A stretch of 64,000 nucleotides of DNA. It comes from WTFY01 sp964614915. GTDB lineage: Bacteria > Pseudomonadota > Gammaproteobacteria > UBA4575. The notes beneath the pieces are model-generated. The model had not been told where the DNA came from and did not search any database. It worked only from the letters and a program-made list of their open reading frames with translations. Numbering within the stretch: the stretch's first letter is position 1; each line of letters begins with the position of its first letter. The DNA is taken from assembly GCA_964614915.1 (NCBI GenBank), contig CAZTNC010000002.1, forward strand, positions 61,029 to 125,028, written 5' to 3'. Made by a program: the position numbers and the translations under genes. Shown one piece after another: positions 53,463-60,834 of this stretch.

Positions 53463-54434
53463 ATGTCCACCACCAGCGATCAATCTCTTGGGCGTCTTCA
53501 GCCCGTCGACCTTCGAACCATATGGGCAAGTGAGTCAGCGGGATTCACGCCATGGCTTGCCGAAGAGGAAAATCTTGCAGTCCTCAGTGAAACGCTTAGG
53601 CTTGATTTAGAGCTTGTCACAGTGGAGAAAGAGGTAGGACCGTTCCGTGCCGACATTGTTTGCAAGGACATCGGCACGGAAGCTGAAGCTCTGGTGCTGA
53701 TCGAAAATCAGCTTGAAAAGACAGATCACAAACATCTTGGACAGTTGCTGACCTATGCCGCAGGCCTGCAAGCCGTCAGTATTGTATGGCTGGCAGAAAA
53801 ATTCTCGGAGGAACATCGGGCAGCTCTCGACTGGCTGAATAAAATCACGCACAAGAACTCCCGTTTTTTCGGAGTGGAGATCGAATTGTGGCGGATCAAT
53901 GATTCATTAGTTGCACCGAAATTCAACATCGTTTCCATGCCGAACGACTGGTCACGGTCTTTTGTTGATCGTGCTACTGGTGGCGCCGAATTGTCAGAAC
54001 AACAACTCATGCGAAGGGAATACTGGACTGGCCTTCAAGACAGGCTGAATGCTGCGGGCGGATCGGTTCGCGGCAACCGAGCCCCAGGCCATCACTTGTG
54101 GCAGACTTACCCCATTGGACGAAGGTACTTTAACATCATTGCGTCGACAAACGTGCGTGATCAATTCATCCGAGTAGAGTTGTACATCAGTGGCGAGGAT
54201 GCCAGCGAATACCACAGTCTTCTCGAACAGCAAAAGGACGAGATCGAACAGGAACTGGGTTACCAGCTTGAGTGGGGAGATCAACAGCCGAGTTCGCGTG
54301 ATCATCGGATATCGTACTATCTTCGCAACTCCGATCCGAGGAACAAGCAGGACTGGCCCCGCCAGCACGAATGGCTGGTAGAACACCTAAACAAGATACA
54401 CGAGGTTTTCGTGCAGCGAGCCAGGAATCTGTGA
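53463..54434 (+). CDS. DUF4268 domain protein with PD-(D/E)XK nuclease-like N-terminus
   Basis: The first about 150 residues resemble a restriction-like nuclease fold: FRADIVCKD with Asp64, then ALVLIENQLEKTDHKHLGQLLTY with Glu81 and Gln83 in place of the usual Lys. This D-ExQ variant occurs in some related families. The C-terminal half is DUF4268, with LLEQQKDEIEQELGYQLEW and ISYYLRNSDPRNKQDWPRQHEWL. The 323 residues look complete. An AAGGAATC ribosome site precedes ATG 53463. DUF4268 proteins are common in defence-rich regions; the activity is unproven. Confidence 0.88.
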   Translation: MSTTSDQSLGRLQPVDLRTIWASESAGFTPWLAEEENLAVLSETLRLDLELVTVEKEVGPFRADIVCKDIGTEAEALVLIENQLEKTDHKHLGQLLTYAAGLQAVSIVWLAEKFSEEHRAALDWLNKITHKNSRFFGVEIELWRINDSLVAPKFNIVSMPNDWSRSFVDRATGGAELSEQQLMRREYWTGLQDRLNAAGGSVRGNRAPGHHLWQTYPIGRRYFNIIASTNVRDQFIRVELYISGEDASEYHSLLEQQKDEIEQELGYQLEWGDQQPSSRDHRISYYLRNSDPRNKQDWPRQHEWLVEHLNKIHEVFVQRARNL

Positions 54435-54523
54435 ACTGCAACTTGACACCCTCATTCACGAAACACGATGAAAAGGCTGTTTGGTGCAGACCGGGACCCG
54501 GGTCCAAGCTGAGGCCCTAAAAA

Positions 54524-55249
54524 GTGGCATTTACAGGATTTGAGGAGGCCGTAGTACTGGACACAGAGACGACGGGACTGGATCCTGATCAAGACAGGAT
54601 TGTCTCTCTGGCACTGTGCAAGGTGAATTTTTCCGATCTAAGACATAATCCTAAAAACCTCGCCGATGGACTGGAGAAGGAATACGTTTTCGATCCCGGG
54701 AAACCCATACCCGAGGGTGCTTCCAGAGTGCACGGTATATTCGACAAGGACGTAGAGGGAAAACCGCGCTTTGATGAAAAGTCAAAAGAGATCAGGGGCT
54801 TCATCGGTAAACTGCCGGTCATCGGGCACAACGTTTCATTTGACAAGAGCATGCTCAGCGCGGAGCTCAAAAGGGCAGGTGAAAAGACGCTGAGCAGGAA
54901 CAAGTCGTATTGCACGATGACCTGGTTCCAAGAGTACAACCATGGGTGGCGAAAGGGGAGCACGCTTGGAAATGCAACTCGCTGGTTCGGGCTGCCCGTC
55001 GGTAATTGTCATGATGCCATGGAAGATACGAGGATGGCCGCAAGACCTGCTGCAGTGTTTTACATGGTGGACAACAAGATCAAGGTTCCTGGAGGGTTTC
55101 CAGAGGCACCTTCTGCTGATCAATGGTTTGAGTTTATCCGGGAAGATGTCGGGAAATACAAGAACGGGCTGTCGGACAAGGACAATAATCTTTTTACAGC
55201 CATATTGATCGTCTTGGTAGCCATAGTCATTTGGTGGCTGTTTTTCTAA
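54524..55249 (+). CDS. DEDDh 3'-5' exonuclease with C-terminal transmembrane anchor
   Basis: The DnaQ-like exonuclease motifs are complete: ExoI VVLDTETTGLD (Asp13, Glu15), ExoII GHNVSFDKSML (Asp107) and ExoIII CHDAMEDTR (His163, Asp168). Residues 223-241 form a strongly hydrophobic segment (LFTAILIVLVAIVIWWLFF) that ends the protein, suggesting a tail anchor with the enzyme in the cytoplasm. The start is GTG 54524, with GAGG about nine bases upstream. It follows the DUF4268 gene by 89 bases. A membrane-tied exonuclease of this kind is unusual. Confidence 0.88.
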   Translation: MAFTGFEEAVVLDTETTGLDPDQDRIVSLALCKVNFSDLRHNPKNLADGLEKEYVFDPGKPIPEGASRVHGIFDKDVEGKPRFDEKSKEIRGFIGKLPVIGHNVSFDKSMLSAELKRAGEKTLSRNKSYCTMTWFQEYNHGWRKGSTLGNATRWFGLPVGNCHDAMEDTRMAARPAAVFYMVDNKIKVPGGFPEAPSADQWFEFIREDVGKYKNGLSDKDNNLFTAILIVLVAIVIWWLFF

Positions 55250-55314
55250 ATCACCTGGACCTTGAGTGAAAGTTGTCTAGCTACTAGTACCCAAAGAATA
55301 GAGGCTATAGCCAA

Positions 55315-55683
55315 ATGAAAATCGGGACACTGTTAATTGCCGTGCTAATACTGGGTACACCTCTAAGCATCTCGGCACACAAAGAATCAGCATACCTTGA
55401 AATAAAGAAAGACATTAGCCTCATACGGTCAGAAATTGAGATGCTGAGACTAAAACAAGTACTCATTCATGAACACCTCAAAACCGAAGCTTGCACGCCG
55501 TCTGATAGGGTGGACAACTTGCTGGCTCAAATCAGATGGGTTCATGAATCAATAAGAAAGCATCACATCAACAGCGATGACCCGGGCTTCAAGCTCTTCG
55601 GAGAATCCATGACCGATGCGGTAATCGAAGAAGACCTGAACGATCTCAGGGAAATGGTTGCGATATGTGAAGAGGTTCAATAG
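55315..55683 (+). CDS. Small exported helical protein
   Basis: I do not recognise this 122-residue protein. A signal peptide (MKIGTLLIAVLILGTPLSISA) is followed by a region predicted to be mostly helical, with a coiled-coil-like stretch (YLEIKKDISLIRSEIEMLRLK). Two cysteines, in EACTPSD and the C-terminal VAICEEVQ, could pair in the periplasm. It follows the membrane exonuclease by 65 bases on the same strand. Confidence 0.65.
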   Translation: MKIGTLLIAVLILGTPLSISAHKESAYLEIKKDISLIRSEIEMLRLKQVLIHEHLKTEACTPSDRVDNLLAQIRWVHESIRKHHINSDDPGFKLFGESMTDAVIEEDLNDLREMVAICEEVQ

Positions 55684-55904
55684 AGCTGCATGTGCGCGTC
55701 GACCCCAAAAATGGAAGATGGCGGTCCGGGCAGCCAACGCTATGTTTGGCTATGACCAAGTCCCTGGCCATCCGGGAGCTACGCAAAGCCAAGTAATTGG
55801 CGCTTTGCTCGATTTGGATGTCGATGATCAAAAGCCAAGCATTAATCTGGGGTAAGTCCCCTGTGTATCTGGCGCTTGGTCAGTTCAGGATTTGCTGGCA
55901 ACGG

Positions 55905-56225
55905 TCAGAAGTGAATTTCTATGATCGACTCATGGTAGCCGTCCGGCATGTCCGGGGAGGTGTGTGGGTCCGGATCCTGGTATATACCCGCTTTGTCTGT
56001 CAACTGTACTGGCAGGGCCCAGAGGACACCTTCAGTCATCTCGTCCCTGGCCTCGTCGGTGGTCGCGCGAATATGCAGGCGCAGGAGGTGCTTTCTGAGC
56101 TCCTGACGAGAGTAATGAATGCACTCGGGTGTCCCGGGCGGGACCTAGTCAGAAGGATAGACCGGGATCTCGGGCAGGGTTTCCTGCAAGCGTTTCAGTA
56201 GGTCCTGTTCGTCAAAAGTATTCAT
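55905..56225 (-). pseudogene. Repeat-family gene copy A, interrupted by a stop codon
   Basis: This 321-base frame is the same length as the intact copy C and aligns with it end to end (N-terminus EQDLLKRLQETLPE, C-terminus DMPDGYHESIIEIHF). Codon 27, Gln in copies B and C, is TAG here (56145-56147). The rest of the frame is open to the normal stop. It is therefore a recently disabled copy unless the stop is read through. Confidence 0.85.
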
Positions 56226-56556
56226 CCGTCAAACCGGGTAATTTCAGCAAGCATCGCGCCTCGGGGAAACCTTCAACTCAGGGTTTTCAGGCGCTTGGCA
56301 GGCTCATCAGCAGCCGAGCCCTGCACGATTGTACATCTATTAAGGTTAAGGCGCTGTCACGGCATGACAGACCACAGCCCCCTGGCAGACTGCTGGCCTG
56401 CTCTAAAAAAGCGGATCGTAGCAAAAATCTTTGTTCTTGTTGCCTTGAAGGGAGCACTTTCGGTGATGCCTTGTGTCCCTGGGGTGCCGGTTCAGGCTGA
56501 TGGCAGCACTTCCTGCAACACTGGGATACGTCCGGCGTCGAGCATACGTCGGAAAG
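56226..56556. other. Region without a clear gene
   Basis: The first about 110 bases resemble the sequence upstream of copy B (shared GCATCGCGCCTC and GGCAGG blocks ending in a TTGTACAT/TTGTATAT motif) and probably hold the copy's promoter. Nothing convincing is seen in the remainder. Confidence 0.45.
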
Positions 56557-57588
56557 TCAAGGAACCTGGCCCCAGCACTCCTTCAGGGCCTCCTCACTGG
56601 AGATGGACGGGATGCCAGGAACCGGGGTGTCGGTGACTAACGTGACACCCGTATCATTGAACTCCAGACCGGGTGTGTTCCCTGGCTTCCTACCCGTTCT
56701 GACGAACTCGATCACGGCCTCGATGCCAAGCGATGCCATCCTGATGGGGTACTGCATGGCGGTTGCGCCGATCGTCCCAGCGGTAACGTTGCGCACCCCA
56801 CGACAGCTGCCGTCAACCGTCACAATCGTCACGTCCTTCTCCATGCCTAGCGCCTTGAGCACCGCATGGGCACCAGTCGCCGCAGGCTCGTTGACCACAT
56901 AGACTACATCGATCCCCGGGTGCATGCGCATCAGAGTATCCATAGCGGCCCGTCCGCCTTCCTCCGTGGCCCACGTGGTAGCACTGCCAACGATACGGGG
57001 GTCGTCCTCATCGTGCATCTTCCTAGGGTCACGGATGTCGACACCGAAGCCCCGGAGAAATCCCTGGTTGCGCAGCACGTCCACCGTGACCCGGGCTTCG
57101 TACCCGTCCAGCGTGGCAATCCGTGCACGTTTCGCCGAATCCCCCAGCCTCGCCATCGCCCACAGGCCGATCAGCTCACCGGCCCTGAAATTGTCTGTCG
57201 CGAAGGTCGCATCCACCGACCCTGGCGGGTCGAACGGAGTGTCGAGCGCAACCACTATCACACCGGCTTCCCGTGCCTTGGCGACGACGTCAGCAAGCAC
57301 TGCAGGGTCCGAGGGCGTGATCAGGATTCCCTTCGCACCGGCGTTTACGAAGCTCTCTATCGCCTCGATCTGCGCCCGCGTATCTCCGTCGTAGGCACCC
57401 GAGAAGGTGTGCAGCTCGACACCGAGCGCACTGGCTTTCTCGAGCGCCGCTTGTTTCATTGTCACGAAAAACGGGTTGGTGTCGGTCTTGACGATCAGCC
57501 CGATGATCGGCTCGGTAGCTAGGCCGGGAGCGGCGGACAGCACGCATGCCACTAGCAGGGCAGAAAAGAGACGGTTCAGGGGGGTCAT
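56557..57588 (-). CDS. Orphan sugar ABC-type substrate-binding protein
   Basis: The protein is a periplasmic binding protein of the ribose/galactose type (Peripla_BP_4). A signal peptide (LNRLFSALLVACVLSAAPGLA) precedes PIIGLIVKTDTNPFFVTMKQAAL, IEAIESFVNAGAKGILITPSDP and VVALDTPFDP, then ATDNFRAGELIG. ATG 57588 starts the signal peptide; an in-frame start at 57636 is less likely. There is no permease or ATPase gene beside it, so it is either a remnant of a transport operon or a chemoreception/sensor ligand protein. Sequence composition is GC-richer than its neighbours. Confidence 0.88.
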   Translation of the reverse strand: MTPLNRLFSALLVACVLSAAPGLATEPIIGLIVKTDTNPFFVTMKQAALEKASALGVELHTFSGAYDGDTRAQIEAIESFVNAGAKGILITPSDPAVLADVVAKAREAGVIVVALDTPFDPPGSVDATFATDNFRAGELIGLWAMARLGDSAKRARIATLDGYEARVTVDVLRNQGFLRGFGVDIRDPRKMHDEDDPRIVGSATTWATEEGGRAAMDTLMRMHPGIDVVYVVNEPAATGAHAVLKALGMEKDVTIVTVDGSCRGVRNVTAGTIGATAMQYPIRMASLGIEAVIEFVRTGRKPGNTPGLEFNDTGVTLVTDTPVPGIPSISSEEALKECWGQVP

Positions 57589-57636
57589 CGCGTAGCCCCA
57601 GGTGATGCGTGGCCGTTGAATCTGGGGCTTCGACAC

Positions 57637-58000
57637 GCCATCTGCCAGTTGTTCATCAAAACGCGCTAGGAGTCGATGGCAGGGCGGTGATGATTTTCAT
57701 TAGATCGTGTCTGCAGTAGCTTGCTGCCCCATGTGCTGAATGCTACCAGCACACCCTCTCAAAGGCCATCTTCACAAACTCTTGGCCAGCCGGGCAAAAT
57801 CAAAAACATGCTAGCACTGACTTGGCAAGGCCACGACGAACTGGGCCGCAATCAGGACTGATTACGGTTTGTCTGCTCCCCTCTATAATTCCCCAAAAAA
57901 AATAGGGAACCGTGGATCCGGCCAGCTACTTTACGGCTTGAGGCACAATGGAAACCAACCCGCAGGTAACGGCGCAGGCCTGACCCGAGAAGGGCTCTGT
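57637..58000. other. Intergenic region without a clear gene
   Basis: This 364-base gap separates two minus-strand genes. I see no gene, RNA or strong hairpin. It should contain the promoter of the binding-protein gene and the end of the outer-membrane protein transcript. Confidence 0.45.
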
Positions 58001-58969
58001 TCAGAACCGGTGCTTCAAGTTTGCGCTGACCGCAAACATCTCAATGTCGTCCAGCCTGATGGTTCCTTCTATGAACTCCCGGTCCCCCTCACCTGCCTGT
58101 TCCGGGGTTCGCAGGTAAGGTGCGTGACCGCGCAACGGGTCCCAGACAACACCCCCATCATCCAATGAATCAAAATCGACCCAGCGGCCCTTGAGTCCCA
58201 GTATCAACGTGTCCGTCAATGCATAGTCGAGGCCTGCGATCAACTGATACCCGAACAACGTATCGTCCAGCTGTTTCTGTGTAATACTGGCGGTGCCCGC
58301 CAGGTTCGCACGAATCTCCTGCGCGTTGGGTAATCCTGCCCCCGTCTCAATGCGGCTCGCATCCGGGTTCCTGGCCCAAACGGAGTTGTAGTCCACCTCG
58401 GTCAGCCCGATACCTGCGCCGATCCCGATATACGGGGTCAGCCGGCTGTCGCTTGCAAAGTCCAGGTACAGATTCGCAAACAGGTTGTGGGAGACCAGAC
58501 TGTCGATGCCGTCAATCGCCCGCACGATTTCCTGCTCCAGCTTGTCGCTGTTCTCCCCGGCGCCGCTGCGCACATCGGAAATCTCGTCATACCCGGTATC
58601 CCGGTAGAAGTACTCCAGTTCCACACGAAACTGCGAATCGCGCAGGGCATACCCGATGGCCACACCGTACAACATTCCCTCGTCAGCCCCGAACCCGTTG
58701 CTCCAGCCCCCGGTCGAACCACGATTCGGACCCGTACAGTTATAGTTCTCGTACCCTGTACTTCCTTCGACCTGGTCGTACTGGGGGTTGATGTAGCCAT
58801 CGCACACGCTGGCCCGATCATTGCTGGATCCGCTCAAGCTCAGGGATGCTCCGAAGTTCATGCCCAGTTCACTGCTGAAATAGACCCCTGCGGCCCATGC
58901 CGGTGCTGCCATATGGATGACAGCCATTCCAATCAAAGCCGCATGCAAGAAATGTCTTCTCATTCTCAA
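58001..58969 (-). CDS. Outer-membrane beta-barrel protein
   Basis: A signal peptide (HAALIGMAVIHMAAPAWA) is followed by alternating hydrophobic/polar strands, such as FRVELEYFYRDTGYD, LTPYIGIGAGIGLTEVDYN and LFGYQLIAGLDYALTDTLILGLKGRWVDF. The chain ends in ...NLKHRF with a terminal Phe, the usual signature for outer-membrane assembly. The 322 residues suggest an 8- to 10-strand barrel of the OmpA/OmpW-like surface antigen type. GGAGGATTGAG precedes the start, and a perfect 20-base palindrome lies 28 bases upstream. Confidence 0.87.
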   Translation of the reverse strand: MRMRRHFLHAALIGMAVIHMAAPAWAAGVYFSSELGMNFGASLSLSGSSNDRASVCDGYINPQYDQVEGSTGYENYNCTGPNRGSTGGWSNGFGADEGMLYGVAIGYALRDSQFRVELEYFYRDTGYDEISDVRSGAGENSDKLEQEIVRAIDGIDSLVSHNLFANLYLDFASDSRLTPYIGIGAGIGLTEVDYNSVWARNPDASRIETGAGLPNAQEIRANLAGTASITQKQLDDTLFGYQLIAGLDYALTDTLILGLKGRWVDFDSLDDGGVVWDPLRGHAPYLRTPEQAGEGDREFIEGTIRLDDIEMFAVSANLKHRF

Positions 58970-58997
58970 TCCTCCATCATGAGTCTGTAGTAGTGGC

Positions 58998-59017
58998 CTG
59001 AAAGTATATACTTTCAG
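58998..59017. promoter_or_regulatory. Perfect 20-bp palindrome upstream of the outer-membrane protein gene
   Basis: CTGAAAGTATATACTTTCAG is identical to its own reverse complement. It ends 28 bases before the outer-membrane gene start on the minus strand and contains a TATATACT -10-like core. This arrangement suits an operator for a dimeric regulator. It may equally serve the small plus-strand gene to its right. Confidence 0.55.
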
Positions 59018-59029
59018 ATGGGAATTTCA

Positions 59030-59106
59030 GGGAACATCTTGACCTTCTCGAAAGGGAAAAGGACGAGATCGAGCAGGAGCTGGATACCGACTCGAATGGG
59101 GGAAAT
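59030..59106 (+). pseudogene. Short remnant of a DUF4268 gene
   Basis: The frame HLDLLEREKDEIEQELD aligns closely, in DNA and protein, with LLEQQKDEIEQELG of the intact DUF4268 gene near 54,211-54,275. The match ends after about 75 bases, at a stop codon shortly past a changed reading (DTDSNGGN). It is a fragment of a second DUF4268 copy, left by recombination. Confidence 0.65.
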
Positions 59107-59161
59107 TAGCAATCGACTTCACGGCCAGCCTGGTACGGCGGGTGGTATATACTTAGGCTGG

Positions 59162-59341
59162 ATGAAAAAGCCTCCCTCTCCAGAATTCAGAAAGGAGTAC
59201 CTGGCCAGCAGGGAAAAGCGCGCCTTTATCGAGGGCGTACTGGTTTTACTGATTGGCGCTGTGCTTGTCCTGCTTGCACTTGCCGCAGTCGTCTGGGGTG
59301 CATACTTTGCAATAACGAGGTTGTGGATGCTGTTCTGGTGA
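59162..59341 (+). CDS. Small single-span membrane protein
   Basis: The 59-residue frame starts MKKPPSPEFRKEYLASREKR, a basic cytoplasmic end, followed by one long hydrophobic segment (GVLVLLIGAVLVLLALAAVVWGAYFAI) and RLWMLFW. The ribosome site is weak. The frame is open upstream to 59018 through the DUF4268 remnant, but that part has no homology to a natural N-terminus. No family is recognised. Confidence 0.45.
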   Translation: MKKPPSPEFRKEYLASREKRAFIEGVLVLLIGAVLVLLALAAVVWGAYFAITRLWMLFW

Positions 59342-59570
59342 AGAGCGTGTTGGTCTGTCATCAGATCACGAGGGTGACAAAAATCAAGTGCCCTGGAACA
59401 GCCAAAAAGTAAAAACCGTCAACCAGGGCCGATTGTGTGCGGGGGACGGCAAGGCCGCGGCTTTGCTGACAGCCGTCATCCCCTACGCGGCACTGCGGTC
59501 CTCCGACCGGCACCGGTGCCGGATCTTTCTCCCATACGGTCAAGCACTGCATCTTAATGTGTCCAGGTGG

Positions 59571-60110
59571 TCGAGCAGTTTGGCAGGGGAATCAAAATTC
59601 CTCTACACCAGTTCAAATCTGGCCCTGACCCTCAGTGATCAGGATTTCTGGGCGTCCTTACACTTGCTGGTGATGATAGCCTGAACACTGCCCTCGATTC
59701 TTAAGTGTTGGCGGATGCAGAACGGGTTGATGAGATCCTATCCACTCGGGACCTACCCGCCACCGTTCAGAGATAAATTTCCATGATTGATTCGCGATAG
59801 CCATCTGGCATGTCCGGGAGGCGTGGGGGCCCGAATCCCGGTATATACTCGCTTTGTCTGCCAGTTGTTCCGGCAGAGCCCAGTAAATGTCTTCCATCAT
59901 TGCGTCCATGGCCTCGTCGGTGGCTGCACGAACATGCAGGCGCAGCAGACCCTCGTTGAACTCCAAACGAGAGTAATGAATGCACTGGAGCGTTCCGGCC
60001 GGAACCTGGTCGGAAGGGTAGACCAGGACCTTGGGCAGGGTTTCCTGCAAACGTTCCAGCAGGTCCTGTTCGTCAAAAGCACTCATGAGTTCGAACTGGG
60101 TGGTTTCAGC
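59571..60110. repeat. Long direct repeat, copy B
   Basis: From TCGAGCAGTT at 59571 to about 60110 this segment matches 62562-63103 base for base over most of its length, in the same orientation. It contains repeat-family gene copy B and about 200 bases beyond its stop codon. Boundaries were judged by eye where similarity fades. Confidence 0.8.
59767..60086 (-). pseudogene. Repeat-family gene copy B, one-base frameshift
   Basis: The N-terminal 80 or so residues (EQDLLERLQETLPK, IHYSRLEFNEGLLRLHVRA, DIYWALPEQLADKA) match copy C. At the G run 59816-59818 there are three G where copy C has four (62809-62812). This one-base loss shifts the frame before the conserved ending DMPDGYRESIMEIYL, so the product would read on into unrelated sequence to 59658. 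The length of 320 bases against 321 confirms a single deletion. Confidence 0.85.
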
Positions 60111-60441
60111 AATGCATCGCGCCTCAGGGAAACCTTTAGCTCGGGTTCTCGACGTGCCTGGCAGGGGTGATCAGCAGTGCTGCCCTGCGCCGATTGTATA
60201 TCATATTCTGGCTTCAGACTGACCTCCCACCTAAAAGCCAGCCTTTTGTGCCTGTCATTGCTATCTACAGGGCATGAGGTGTTATTCATAGATTCTCTAT
60301 ATGTGATCCTTCACTCAAACACGATTCCGCCTATCTGGCATAGACCCGTACAACTAAGCCCATGAATGGAATTCTCGAATACTTAAACTAGGAAATTCCT
60401 GTCAGGTACTGCTGTCCACGGTCCCCTTTTACTGAGTTGCA
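60111..60441. other. Region upstream of copy B without a clear gene
   Basis: The copy-B-proximal part shares blocks with the upstream region of copy A, including a TTGTATAT motif, and may hold a conserved promoter for the repeat-family gene. The remainder up to 60441 shows no convincing gene. Confidence 0.45.
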
Positions 60442-60705
60442 ATGGGCAAGTTGTTTGCGGAACTGGAAAAGTGGTACCTTAATGTTATAGCACAAGTGTT
60501 TGGCACTCATGCAGCCGTTAAGGAACTGGTAGTGTCTGGCTTTAGCGAACAACAAGCCGAAGCAATCACGGCAGCTACCCGCAAGCTTGCAGAGACGGAA
60601 CTTGCAACCGAGGGAGATGTTGTCTCGCTCAAGGCTAAAGTGTATACGGTTGCTTTACTGATTGTCGGATTAAATACCGTGATTACGTTTGGTTTTATGC
60701 ACTAA
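60442..60705 (+). CDS. DUF1640-like coiled-coil membrane protein
   Basis: This 87-residue protein has the layout of bacterial DUF1640-type proteins: VVSGFSEQQAEAITAATRKLAE, then a short LATEGDVVSLKAKV linker and a C-terminal membrane helix (TVALLIVGLNTVITFGFM). The family's role is unknown. No strong Shine-Dalgarno is seen before ATG 60442, but the residue pattern supports a real protein. Confidence 0.6.
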   Translation: MGKLFAELEKWYLNVIAQVFGTHAAVKELVVSGFSEQQAEAITAATRKLAETELATEGDVVSLKAKVYTVALLIVGLNTVITFGFMH

Positions 60706-60834
60706 CGACTTAAGTGATATAAAAAAATCCAAGTGGAATTGAAGTAGGGACTATTTCCGAAAATACTATCCTGCCTACCTGAGTGCAGGGTCTACCTGAT
60801 AAATTTACAACACATAAAGTGTGGACTTTTAAAA

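Noticed and set aside
56295..56636. Plus-strand frame between copy A and the sugar-binding gene
   Set aside because: It overlaps the end of the binding-protein gene and has Pro/Cys-rich composition with no family match.
59388..59684. Plus-strand frame left of and into repeat copy B
   Set aside because: It crosses the repeat boundary, has no ribosome site and no similarity to a known protein.
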